From: an uncultured Chitinophaga sp.
GTDB taxonomy: Bacteria; Bacteroidota; Bacteroidia; Chitinophagales; Chitinophagaceae
NCBI RefSeq assembly: GCF_937898475.1
Contig: NZ_CALEJS010000013.1
Coordinates: forward strand, 62,001 to 126,000
Direction: 5' to 3'
Length of the DNA stretch: 64,000 nucleotides
This document shows, in pieces, positions 1 through 8,197 of this stretch; position 1 is the first letter of the stretch, and each line of letters begins with the position of its first letter. Both the position numbers and the translations under genes were made by a program. The notes under the pieces were generated by a model. It did no database searches. It saw only the letters and a program-made list of their open reading frames with translations, and was not told the DNA's origin.

Positions 1-767
1 AGTCCCTGTTTTTCACCGATAGCGCCGGAATACAGGATCACTTTGTCTTCAGGAGCAAAGCCGAACTCCCGTTTCAGGGCGGCTTTATCATCCAGGGGAT
101 GGAATAAGGTGACATCCACCCAGTTGGGGAAGAAGAAAATATCCTTCCCTGCTTTCTCATGTATCTTACGTATCATACCATCTGATATACTGCTTACTAC
201 ATCTGCCTGTCTGAAGATATAGCGCTCCAGGCCGAAGAGTAAGCCGATGAGTTTTTTGGATTTGATCATCTGCAGGTCTCTCGCCGCTTCTATCTGCATA
301 TCCTGGATGTGGTACATCACCTTTGCCCCGCGGATCTTCTTGTACATTACCGCCAGCAGGCCCAGGTGAAAAGGCGGCACTACTGCTATTACCACATCAA
401 ATTTCTTTCGGAACAGCAACTGTGTCACCTTGAAAAATGCAGAAAGGGCGAAGGAAAAATCCAGCATAATCCGTTTGGCGCCTGATGGTTTTGCAGGTAC
501 ATACTGGGGGCAGCGGTGTATCTGCAAACGGCCCGTACCATTTCCGTTCAGCGTAGTTGTTACGGGCAGCTCTTCCTTTTTATACCAGGACTTTACCTTC
601 TCATACGGCTCCTGCACTTTCCATTGGGGATAGTAGGGATAGGAGGTGATAACGGTACAGTCATAGCCATTGGATGCCAGCCATTTCATCATCTCGCCGT
701 TATACTTGCCAATTCCTGTTGGTTCAGGCGCAAAGTTTCCACCAATAAGTAAAACTCGTTTTCGCAT
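1..767 (-). CDS. Glycosyltransferase, WcaI-like (GT4), 3' end outside window
   Basis: A minus-strand frame starts at the ATG ending at 767 and runs off the left edge after about 255 residues. The N-terminus reads RVLLIGGNFAPEPTGIGKYN, typical of the colanic-acid WcaI-type retaining glycosyltransferases, which transfer a sugar to a lipid-linked repeat unit at the cytoplasmic face of the inner membrane. A second family-like segment, VMYHIQDMQIEAA, lies further in. The C-terminal donor-binding half is missing only because the window ends. It is the last visible gene of the exopolysaccharide locus, so the locus continues to the left. Acceptor and donor cannot be read from sequence. Confidence 0.85.
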   Translation of the reverse strand, partial: MRKRVLLIGGNFAPEPTGIGKYNGEMMKWLASNGYDCTVITSYPYYPQWKVQEPYEKVKSWYKKEELPVTTTLNGNGTGRLQIHRCPQYVPAKPSGAKRIMLDFSFALSAFFKVTQLLFRKKFDVVIAVVPPFHLGLLAVMYKKIRGAKVMYHIQDMQIEAARDLQMIKSKKLIGLLFGLERYIFRQADVVSSISDGMIRKIHEKAGKDIFFFPNWVDVTLFHPLDDKAALKREFGFAPEDKVILYSGAIGEKQG

Positions 768-777
768 ACTTTTATTT

Positions 778-862
778 AGTCGTTAGTGCTCAGCCGTCAA
801 TCCTTAGTGATCAATATGCAGCGAATGACCGCTGTGATTACTAATGATCAGCGACTATTGAC
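778..862. repeat. Intergenic word repeat after acetyltransferase stop
   Basis: The gap between the WcaI-like gene and the acetyltransferase is filled with variants of the words TTAGTGATCA and GATCAGCGACTATTGACTGA in both orientations. The pairing is imperfect. It touches the acetyltransferase stop codon at 855 and resembles the better-formed palindromes elsewhere in the window. Confidence 0.4.
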
Positions 863-1445
863 TGATCACCCTTTTTCTTACAGCTTCTGCAGGATTGCCG
901 GCATAAATGGTCCACGCTTCGAGTTCCTTCGTAGCAACAGCTCCTACCGTCAGTATGGCATGTGTTCTGCACACCACACCGGGGCAAACGGTTGTCTGTG
1001 CCCCTATCCATGCGCCGCTTTCTATGCTGATCTTACCCAGGCGGTAAGGAAAATCACTCTTCTTATAATCATGATTACCGGTTAACAGCAATGCGCCCTG
1101 TGAAATACATACATGGTCGCCAATGCTAACATCCTCCAGGTTATCAATCCATACAGATTCTCCTATCCAGCAATGGTCGCCAATTACGAGGCGCCAGGGA
1201 TTCTTGATACGTACCTTGGTTTTTATCACAAGGCCCTTGCCTACACTGGCGCCGAACAGGCGTAGCAGCCTGCTCTTAATGCTGTAAGGCCAGGGAAAGG
1301 CGCTGTTAAAAAAATAGTAATTGATAAAATACCATACCAGCACCTTTAACCTGGAGGCGCCCGGATGATAACTGCCGGTATCGAACTTCGACAGATCAGT
1401 TGGTACAGACTGTACCTTTTGTTCTATTGTCAGATCAGTTTGCAT
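855..1445 (-). CDS. WcaF-like hexapeptide-repeat acetyltransferase
   Basis: This 196-residue protein has the left-handed beta-helix hexapeptide pattern of the WcaF/LbH acyltransferases (for example GDHCWIGESVWIDNLEDVSI, then GDHVCISQGALLLTG). Family members acetylate sugar hydroxyls of exopolysaccharide repeat units from acetyl-CoA in the cytoplasm. I place the start at the ATG ending at 1445 (MQTDLTIEQK). The frame stays open upstream, but that part lies inside the VanZ-like gene and has no family character. With this start it overlaps the upstream gene by 11 nt, suggesting translational coupling. Role in the polymer is inferred from context. Confidence 0.85.
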   Translation of the reverse strand: MQTDLTIEQKVQSVPTDLSKFDTGSYHPGASRLKVLVWYFINYYFFNSAFPWPYSIKSRLLRLFGASVGKGLVIKTKVRIKNPWRLVIGDHCWIGESVWIDNLEDVSIGDHVCISQGALLLTGNHDYKKSDFPYRLGKISIESGAWIGAQTTVCPGVVCRTHAILTVGAVATKELEAWTIYAGNPAEAVRKRVISQ

Positions 1446-1899
1446 TTGTTGTTTCAATGTTAAGTAAGCGCATTGTAAACCTGCACAGCCAGATCCCGAT
1501 CCAGGCACTGAATGTGTTCAGCAACACATCGTCTACATCAGCCACTCCCAGCCTGGCAAAATATTGTACCGTTTCAATGACCACACTCAGTAAAAAGGCC
1601 GCTGCCAGTATAAAAGGCGTTTTCGATACCCTGAACACCACGATCATGATAAAGGAGAAGGGAACGAACATCAGCAGGTTACCCAGAAAGTTGAGCAGGA
1701 AATTTCCCCAATGCGTAAGGGGATCCTGATGGCCTTTTGGATAGAACATGTCGTCCACTATCCCTTTTAAAGGTACCAGCCTCACATGTTCAAATCGCTG
1801 CAGTGCCAGCGGCCGGTGTGTTCGCAGTGGTGTCAGGAATACCACGTATATCAGCATGAAAAAGTATGCTGCAACGGCCGCTGTTTTCAGTACCTTCAT
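1435..1899 (-). CDS. VanZ-like membrane protein
   Basis: The 154-residue product has about four hydrophobic segments and VanZ-family features: LVPL near residue 42, the NFLLNFLGNLLMFVPFSF segment, and VADVDDVLLNTFSAWIG near the end. VanZ-like domains occur in glycopeptide-resistance and cell-envelope loci, but their biochemical activity is not settled. Its ATG at 1899 directly abuts the stop of the upstream glycosyltransferase (1900), and its 3' end overlaps the acetyltransferase start. It is therefore embedded in the exopolysaccharide operon, and a role in polymer assembly or length control is a guess. Confidence 0.8.
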   Translation of the reverse strand: MKVLKTAAVAAYFFMLIYVVFLTPLRTHRPLALQRFEHVRLVPLKGIVDDMFYPKGHQDPLTHWGNFLLNFLGNLLMFVPFSFIMIVVFRVSKTPFILAAAFLLSVVIETVQYFARLGVADVDDVLLNTFSAWIGIWLCRFTMRLLNIETTNAN

Positions 1900-2835
1900 C
1901 TACACCACGATCTTGTAATCCTGCCTTAATATTTCGGCCAGCCGTTCTTTACTGTTATCACCGTTCAGTTTCTCTTCAAATTCCTTTACGTTCACATCCA
2001 CCAGCAGGCGGTACCAGAAGCCCTGCATAAAGTGGAAAACAAATCCGCGGTAGCCATCCAGGAAACCCAGCCTTATGAAAAAGCGGTAAAAGAAATAGAT
2101 GGAGGCTCTTACACTGGGCGACAACGCCGAGTATACTTTCTCTTTCAGTATCCTTTTCCGCTTTGCCTGCGAATTGCTGGTACTGGTGTTCAGCAACCTG
2201 TCGTCAGTTTCAAAGAAGCGATACTTGATATTCATCAGGTCTGCCATTTCCTTGATGGCATAGTTGTTATGCTTATTGATCCACCAGTGAATGGAATTCA
2301 GGTTGTAATCCACCATATTTTCCTTAAACATGATGGTACGGCCGCCGGATACGACAATGTGCTCATCCATCATTCGCCTTTCCAGGCTTCCCTGTCCGTT
2401 CCGCCAGATGCGCATCAGTATATGCGGATAGAAACCACCGTAACGGATCCATTTACCTTTAAACAACACTTTGCGTTTCAGGTAAATGCCGGCTACATCA
2501 TCGGGCATCTCCGGCATACGCCTGTTTATTTCTTCCACCAGCGCAGGTTCCAAATATTCATCCGCATCCATCCGCATCAGCCAGGGCGCTGTAATACCAC
2601 AGTTCCGGAACGCCCATTCAAACTGCTCTGCATAATTCACCCATTTATTCTGGAACACCTTTGCGCCGTAGCTTTCGGCTATAGCCACGGTATCGTCAGT
2701 AGAATACGCGTCGATCACATAGATCTCATCGGATATCTGGCGCAGGTTCTGCACACAGCGCCCGATATGCTTTGATTCATTCAGGGTGAGGATGATCACC
2801 GCTATCCTTCCTTTTCCGTTATTTACAGTGCTCAT
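1900..2835 (-). CDS. Glycosyltransferase family 2
   Basis: The 311-residue protein begins with the GT2 fold IAVIILTLNESKHIGRCV and carries the metal/nucleotide-binding DAD motif at residues 90-92 (MRMDADEYL). It resembles WaaE/KdtX-like and WcaE-like inverting enzymes that use a nucleotide-sugar donor on the cytoplasmic face. Its first 17 nt overlap the end of the upstream GT4 gene and its stop abuts the VanZ-like start, so it is tightly coupled inside the operon. Donor and linkage are unknown. Confidence 0.85.
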   Translation of the reverse strand: MSTVNNGKGRIAVIILTLNESKHIGRCVQNLRQISDEIYVIDAYSTDDTVAIAESYGAKVFQNKWVNYAEQFEWAFRNCGITAPWLMRMDADEYLEPALVEEINRRMPEMPDDVAGIYLKRKVLFKGKWIRYGGFYPHILMRIWRNGQGSLERRMMDEHIVVSGGRTIMFKENMVDYNLNSIHWWINKHNNYAIKEMADLMNIKYRFFETDDRLLNTSTSNSQAKRKRILKEKVYSALSPSVRASIYFFYRFFIRLGFLDGYRGFVFHFMQGFWYRLLVDVNVKEFEEKLNGDNSKERLAEILRQDYKIVV

Positions 2836-3949
2836 ATAATTCTATATAGTCCTGTGCCAGTTTTGAATCATTGAAATCATGGTTGATGATGCCCCTGGCT
2901 TCTTTTGTAATACGCCTGCGTTCTTCACGGCTGTTGTAAGCCAGCGTAAGGTTTTCCGCAATCTCCTCAATACGGTCGATCCCGGTTATCCATCCCAGCT
3001 CACGCTCCCTTACGTATTGATAAAGCCCTACGTTATTGCTGATCAGTACGGGTGTGCCCACACAAAGCGACTCGATCACCACCATGGCGAAATTTTCATT
3101 GTGCGAGGTGAGCGCAAACAGGTCTGCTTCTGCCAGGAAGTGAAATTTCTCCTCTCCGCTTTTCCAGCCGGCCCATTCCACATGCTCCTGTATGCCAAGA
3201 TCAGCAGCTAGTTGTTTTAGCTGAGCCATATAGGCTTCATCTCCTGATCCGGCTATGCAAAGACGGTACGGAAACTGCACCGTGGCCAGTGCACGCATTA
3301 GAATATCCAGCCCTTTCTTGGGATCTACCCTTGAAAGGAAGCTAATGGTAAATATGTCATTCTCCCGTTTTTGATATTCCTTCACGGGCAGGTCTACCAG
3401 GTTGAAGATGGTATCGCCCTGCCAGTCTGTATTCAGCCGCAGGCACTCCTGCCACTCCATCTCTGACGTTACGTGCAGGTAGGTATTGGCCAGGAGGCGT
3501 TTACCGATCAGTTTATGCAGCAATTGTTTTTTACCGCTGTTCCTGGAAGTAAAAACATACTCGCACAGCATGCCGCGGGGCGACAATACCGGCTTAATAT
3601 TCTTCATCTTCAGGATCATGGAGGCACCCAATACCAGGAAGCTCCACCACGAGTGGATATGTACCACATCGAATTGCTTTGCATCTGACCATATTGCCCG
3701 CCACAATGCAGGCGATACATGGGTATGATCCTTTGTGATCCTTTTGAAATATCTTACTGCCACGCCATTTACCATCACCGGTGCATCAGAAGGAATATCC
3801 AGTTCCTTTTCTCCGTTTGCCGTAGTTGTATAAACAGTTACCCGGTGTCCCAGCTGCGCCAGCTGCTCTGCCAGTTTGGAAACGGATACGATCGGTCCTC
3901 CGTATATATATGCCGGTTTGTATGATGGTACAATAAACAGGATGTTCAT
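2819..3949 (-). CDS. Glycosyltransferase family 4
   Basis: A 376-residue GT-B enzyme. The N-terminal half has the acceptor-domain glycine signature YKPAYIYGGPIVSVSKLAEQ. The C-terminal half has FLSRVDPKKGLDILMRAL and the retaining-GT4 EX7E motif at E285 and E293. Enzymes of this type add sugars to the undecaprenyl-linked repeat unit. Its neighbours are GT2 genes on both sides, with 4 nt separating it from the upstream GT2 and a 17 nt overlap downstream. Confidence 0.88.
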   Translation of the reverse strand: MNILFIVPSYKPAYIYGGPIVSVSKLAEQLAQLGHRVTVYTTTANGEKELDIPSDAPVMVNGVAVRYFKRITKDHTHVSPALWRAIWSDAKQFDVVHIHSWWSFLVLGASMILKMKNIKPVLSPRGMLCEYVFTSRNSGKKQLLHKLIGKRLLANTYLHVTSEMEWQECLRLNTDWQGDTIFNLVDLPVKEYQKRENDIFTISFLSRVDPKKGLDILMRALATVQFPYRLCIAGSGDEAYMAQLKQLAADLGIQEHVEWAGWKSGEEKFHFLAEADLFALTSHNENFAMVVIESLCVGTPVLISNNVGLYQYVRERELGWITGIDRIEEIAENLTLAYNSREERRRITKEARGIINHDFNDSKLAQDYIELYEHCK

Positions 3950-3953
3950 GCTC

Positions 3954-4754
3954 TTAATTTTTCCGTATCCTCGTTCCTTTATAAGTTAGCTTCTTGTAAA
4001 TGCCTCCTGCGTTCTTCACCTTAGTGATCATTTCGTAAAATGCCCATTCCAGTTTACTCCCGCCCATGTTCAGTTCCCGTTCTACCCGGTCGTGCTCTGC
4101 CTGGTGTTTATCAGTCAGTGAAACTGAGATAGAATTGCTGTGCATCCTGAATTCACCCAAAGGCAGCGGGACATAACCTTTTTTCACTTTGGGGTCCAGG
4201 CATACCTGCAGCAGAAATTTTGAATCGGCAGAATAACGGTATGATTTATCGATGCCACCTTTCTCTTCATAGATGCTGCGCGTCCAGAAAGAGCTCTGCT
4301 GCGCGAAGGGTACCCTGCGCAGGCGGCGGATGGCCCGGGGACCAAAGTTCACCCCCTTGTAACTGTATATGATCTCGCCTGTTTCATTGATGTAGTTCAC
4401 ATCTCCGAAAACAATGCTGTAGTTACCCTCACTGAATTTTTTTGCCACCTTTTCAAGCGACCAGGGCAAGAGACGATCATCTGCATTAATGTAGCACATG
4501 TAATCGCCTGTTGCTCTCTCAAAACCTTTCTTGAGGGCATCATACATACCCTCATCCTTCTCAGAGATCAATGTCTTGATATGGGAGCGGTTCTTCTCCT
4601 CAGACAGGATCTGCATAGTATTGTCGGTAGAGCCGCCATCCACCACGATCAGCTCATAGTGCGGATAGGTCTGGCTGAAGATACTATCCAGCGTCTCTTG
4701 TATATAGGCTGCCCCGTTATATACAGGCACCACTATTGAAAACAATTTTGACAT
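3954..4754 (-). CDS. Glycosyltransferase family 2
   Basis: The 266-residue protein shows the classic GT2 start FSIVVPVYNGAAYIQETLDS and the nucleotide-binding ADD motif at residues 91-93 (YINADDRLLPWSL). No transmembrane anchor is evident. It sits in the exopolysaccharide operon between the pyruvyl transferase gene (42 nt upstream, with an AT-rich word repeat in the gap) and a GT4 gene. Specificity is unknown. Confidence 0.87.
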   Translation of the reverse strand: MSKLFSIVVPVYNGAAYIQETLDSIFSQTYPHYELIVVDGGSTDNTMQILSEEKNRSHIKTLISEKDEGMYDALKKGFERATGDYMCYINADDRLLPWSLEKVAKKFSEGNYSIVFGDVNYINETGEIIYSYKGVNFGPRAIRRLRRVPFAQQSSFWTRSIYEEKGGIDKSYRYSADSKFLLQVCLDPKVKKGYVPLPLGEFRMHSNSISVSLTDKHQAEHDRVERELNMGGSKLEWAFYEMITKVKNAGGIYKKLTYKGTRIRKN

Positions 4755-4757
4755 AGT

Positions 4758-4806
4758 AATTAAGAATTATAAACACTTACATCCCCAACTCCGCAATTAT
4801 TCATTA
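4758..4806. repeat. Palindrome of TAATTAAGAATT / ATTCATTATTAATT words
   Basis: The left arm (TAATTAAGAATTATA) and right arm (repeated ATTCATT ending in ATTAATTG) are imperfect reverse complements around a C-rich loop. The right arm covers the stop of the pyruvyl transferase gene at 4797. It belongs to the AATTAATAATGAATAAT word group also seen near 13.3, 14.4 and 36.7 kb. Confidence 0.5.
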
Positions 4807-5711
4807 TTCATTATTAATTGTCTCTTCTCTTGTTTCAGCAGGTAGATCTTCTCCGAGATCCGGCTGTTGATCCGCTCTATTACCTCGTCTTTTGACAGGT
4901 AATAATGATCGATGGATGATAAGGTGCTAAGCAACTCCTCCTTTACCACTTTCTTCACCAGGAAATCCACATGCACCATGTTAGCGCTGAGCTTCTTTAC
5001 CCATTGGTGTACCGCAGACTTACGGTAGAGTTTAATAAAGGCCGTTTCGGTGGTGGGCAGGTCAATGGAGTATAACCAGTCCATCCACTTGTATTCAGAT
5101 ACCTTCAGGCCCTCGGTAACGGGCGTGGTGAGCACAAACCTGCTCCAGGGCACCCGGAGTATATCAGAGATAATAGCACCATGCATCGCTTCTGCGATCA
5201 CATATTTTGATGCGGCGATCTCGCGCAACGTATGCTCTATGCCGTGTTCAGCACAGGGAGATATATAGTGGTATCCCAGTTGTTTGCAGAGCTGCTCCCA
5301 GTCAAAATAGGCCAGTGATTTAAAATAAGGGATCACGCTGACCTCGTATTTCTTCTCTGTATTTTTTATTCCATTAAACTCATTGATCAGTCCCAGCGCA
5401 TAGGCAGCATCCGCTATATACTCGTACTGGTTGTTAAAGGCATAGGATGACAAAGGCCCCCGCAGGAACCTGATATCCCACGAGTCATCGTATGTGAAGG
5501 GCTGCCAGCCTGGCCGGATGCCCGTACCGAATACGATCTTTCTTTTACCGGAAAGGTTCCTGAACAATGGTGAATCATTTGCCAATATAGAGCCAATACC
5601 CACGAACGCATCTCCATCCGGCCTGGCCTCGCCAAAGAACTTTGGCCATAACCAGGCATTCAGATCGTCTCCGAAATTGCCCTTTGAATCTTTATAATAG
5701 ATGTATTCCAT
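4797..5711 (-). CDS. Exopolysaccharide pyruvyl transferase-like protein
   Basis: The 304-residue protein opens with YYKDSKGNFGDDLNAWLWPK and contains FGTGIRPGW, a RGPLSS segment and AEAMHGAIISDILRVPW, all typical of the polysaccharide pyruvyl transferase family (WcaK/CsaB/ExoV group). Members transfer pyruvate from phosphoenolpyruvate to a sugar, forming an acidic ketal. In this operon it predicts a pyruvylated, negatively charged polymer. Family members vary in acceptor sugar, so linkage cannot be stated. Confidence 0.85.
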   Translation of the reverse strand: MEYIYYKDSKGNFGDDLNAWLWPKFFGEARPDGDAFVGIGSILANDSPLFRNLSGKRKIVFGTGIRPGWQPFTYDDSWDIRFLRGPLSSYAFNNQYEYIADAAYALGLINEFNGIKNTEKKYEVSVIPYFKSLAYFDWEQLCKQLGYHYISPCAEHGIEHTLREIAASKYVIAEAMHGAIISDILRVPWSRFVLTTPVTEGLKVSEYKWMDWLYSIDLPTTETAFIKLYRKSAVHQWVKKLSANMVHVDFLVKKVVKEELLSTLSSIDHYYLSKDEVIERINSRISEKIYLLKQEKRQLIMNNE

Positions 5712-5725
5712 ACAATTTATACTAA

Positions 5726-6994
5726 CTAATAAACCACATGTTCTGCTGTTGTTTCCTCTACCTGCTCGGCATCGCCTTCCTCCTCTTCATTGTCCTCACC
5801 GTATTTAAGATAATAGTATGCGCTCAGCAGCATAGCACCCCATTGCGGCACACTGTATCTCAGGTGTTGAAATGGCGAGAAGCAGAACATCCAGATCAGG
5901 CCCACCGTCATGATTACAACGATAGGGTACATGGTGAGCGACTGTCCCCTGGCAATCACATAAAAGCCTGCCTTCATCAGGTAGCAGAAGATAAGGAACA
6001 CGGCCAGGAAGCCACCTACACCATAGTTCACCCAGGCGCCCAGCAGTATCGAGTGACTGGGTACCAGCTGATCTTTTTCCAGCGCCTTCTTCAGGTTCAG
6101 GTCTTCATCATGCACGGCCAGCAGCATTTTATAATACTTCAGGTCTTTATCCACCGCCCAGGAGCCGTGCCCAAACCAGGGCTTATCACCGATAGCGGTT
6201 ACGGCCACATAGGTTTCACCCCTTCCCGTGATCAGCAGCTCAAAGGGATTATAGGGGTTATCAAGCCGCTGCAGCTGTTCCAGAGAGTGCTGTCCCCCCA
6301 GCTCGTGGCTCAATACCGATTTAACATAGAAAATATAGACGCCCTGGAACAGTAAGGCGCCCGCAATACAAAACACAATTATTTTCTGACGGGTAACATT
6401 CACATTGGTATAAAAGTAAATGAGCACAGTAGAGATCAGCAGGCTCAGTGCACTGGATCGGGTATCATTGGCCAGGCACACCACGCAGTAAACGAAGATG
6501 GTGCCATACAGCAGTTTCATATTTCCTTTCTTATAGAAATAATACACCAGCAGGTACACGATATTCGATAAGATAGGCGCGATCTTGAATTTGAAGTAGC
6601 TCATTTCAGAGTCAACGATATCATCTGTAAAAACAATGTTCTTGACCATTGTAAAAAAGATGAAGATGATAATGGCCTCTTCGTCCTGGAACATCTTAAA
6701 GATGACGAAAAAAGACAGGATCGGCATAATGATGGAAGCCGATCCACGCAGGAAGTTCTGGGGCGAGTTATTGACAACAAAAAGATCGGTGATCAGCTGA
6801 AAGCAGAGCAGCAACACCAATGCATAGACGATCTTCCTCAGCAGCGGGTAATCCCTGAGGTCATTCTTCTGCACGCTAAAGGGGAACATCAGTAACACCA
6901 GGATCTCGCTGACCTTAAACTGGCCAACGAGATTGATGCTTACACCACTTCCCAATGCATAAAGCGAAGCTTTAATCTTTTTGATCCATGTCAT
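5726..6994 (-). CDS. Wzy-type O-antigen/exopolysaccharide polymerase
   Basis: A 422-residue polytopic membrane protein with roughly ten hydrophobic segments and one large polar loop. The loop holds the O-antigen ligase/polymerase features: a conserved arginine region (ITGRGETYVAV), PWFGHGSWAVD, and PSHSILLGAWVNYGVGG just before the next membrane span. Wzy joins flipped repeat units at the periplasmic face of the inner membrane. The acidic C-terminal tail (EDNEEEEGDAEQVEE) is unusual but soluble-looking. Co-location with a Wzx-like flippase supports a Wzx/Wzy pathway. Confidence 0.85.
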   Translation of the reverse strand: MTWIKKIKASLYALGSGVSINLVGQFKVSEILVLLMFPFSVQKNDLRDYPLLRKIVYALVLLLCFQLITDLFVVNNSPQNFLRGSASIIMPILSFFVIFKMFQDEEAIIIFIFFTMVKNIVFTDDIVDSEMSYFKFKIAPILSNIVYLLVYYFYKKGNMKLLYGTIFVYCVVCLANDTRSSALSLLISTVLIYFYTNVNVTRQKIIVFCIAGALLFQGVYIFYVKSVLSHELGGQHSLEQLQRLDNPYNPFELLITGRGETYVAVTAIGDKPWFGHGSWAVDKDLKYYKMLLAVHDEDLNLKKALEKDQLVPSHSILLGAWVNYGVGGFLAVFLIFCYLMKAGFYVIARGQSLTMYPIVVIMTVGLIWMFCFSPFQHLRYSVPQWGAMLLSAYYYLKYGEDNEEEEGDAEQVEETTAEHVVY

Positions 6995-7011
6995 AACTCA
7001 CAAATTTCTGT

Positions 7012-8193
7012 TCACTGTTCTACGCTTATTGCCGGTTCGCTTATTACTTTCGTTTCCTTCCCCTTTACCGCATAGTTAATTATATGATCCAGCCGGCGGC
7101 GGTTTACCTCCGCGCTGTATTCTCTCATAAAGTCTTCCCGCAGGGCTTCTCCCGCATGGGTACTGCCCTTAAATTCCATAATAGCGCTTTTCATACCGGC
7201 GGCACTGTCTGCGATAATGAAGTTATTACTCACTACTCCCTCCACCCCTTTAGCCGTGCTGATGATGGGTGTTCTGAGCGCCATTGCCTCCAGGCATTTC
7301 AGGCGGGTGCCGCTGCCGTGCAGCAGTGGGATGATCACACCGCTGGCCACGGATATGTACCACTTCACATCATCCACCTTTCCAAGCGCCACAATATTTT
7401 TCCACTGCTCACTGCCGGTGATCTGCTGCAGCGCTTCCTTGGAGTTCCTTCCTACCAGCCAGAGATCAAACTCCGCCGCCAGCGTATCATCCCACACCTC
7501 TTCAATGAACCATTTAAGGCCCGTGTAGTTCATGTATACGCCAAAGTTGGCGGTCATCACCAGCACCTTGGACTGTTTCTTGTTCACCAGCGTGTACTCT
7601 GTTTCATCCAGGAAATTGGGTACTACAAATACCCGTTCCTTTTTCAGAAAGCGCTCATGATATTTGCGGTCCTGGTCGCTTACCACCAGTATCGCAGCAG
7701 CGTGTTTGAAGTACAGCCTTTCATGCAGCTTTTCCAGGTTTACCAGCTGGAATTTCCTCAGCCGCTGGAAAAGGCTCTTTGCAGGCACCTGCTGGGTGAT
7801 CATGGGCTGTGCGTTGTGCGTACCCAGTATCACCGGTATCTGGCGGCCGGTAAAGAAGCTGATATACTGCCCGATTGTTCCATAGTCCAGCAGTGCAGCA
7901 TCCACCCGGTACTTTTTACAGATCTCCCCGAACAGGCGGATGATCTCCGCATCACGCCGGAACAGGTGTTTCCAGGTGATGCGCTCCATTATGGTCAATG
8001 GCTTTTTAGGATGCGTGTAGAATGTTACATTGTCAATACCATAATTAGCCAGGTTAACATTTTCTTCATTACAGATCACGGCAATAACCTTATGACCTAA
8101 CTGGGATAAGGCTTTCAGGAGGTAATAACTCCGGATCTTTTCACCTCCGTTTGCAGGAAAGGGCGATATGTTTGTAAAAAATAAAATGGTCAT
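7012..8193 (-). CDS. Glycosyltransferase family 4
   Basis: The 393-residue GT-B protein starts with FFTNISPFPANGGEKIRSYY, the glycine-rich acceptor-side motif common in GT4 enzymes. Its C-terminal domain contains LLHGSGTRLKCLEAMALRTP, the conserved donor-binding glutamate region. It lies 4 nt downstream of the flippase gene and 17 nt upstream of the polymerase gene, so it is very likely co-transcribed. Sugar specificity cannot be read. Confidence 0.87.
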   Translation of the reverse strand: MTILFFTNISPFPANGGEKIRSYYLLKALSQLGHKVIAVICNEENVNLANYGIDNVTFYTHPKKPLTIMERITWKHLFRRDAEIIRLFGEICKKYRVDAALLDYGTIGQYISFFTGRQIPVILGTHNAQPMITQQVPAKSLFQRLRKFQLVNLEKLHERLYFKHAAAILVVSDQDRKYHERFLKKERVFVVPNFLDETEYTLVNKKQSKVLVMTANFGVYMNYTGLKWFIEEVWDDTLAAEFDLWLVGRNSKEALQQITGSEQWKNIVALGKVDDVKWYISVASGVIIPLLHGSGTRLKCLEAMALRTPIISTAKGVEGVVSNNFIIADSAAGMKSAIMEFKGSTHAGEALREDFMREYSAEVNRRRLDHIINYAVKGKETKVISEPAISVEQ

Positions 8194-8197
8194 AATG

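Noticed and set aside
7084..8100. Long plus-strand open frame opposite a glycosyltransferase gene
   Set aside because: The minus-strand frame carries clear GT4 motifs and fits the operon; the plus-strand product is rich in H and Q and resembles no family.
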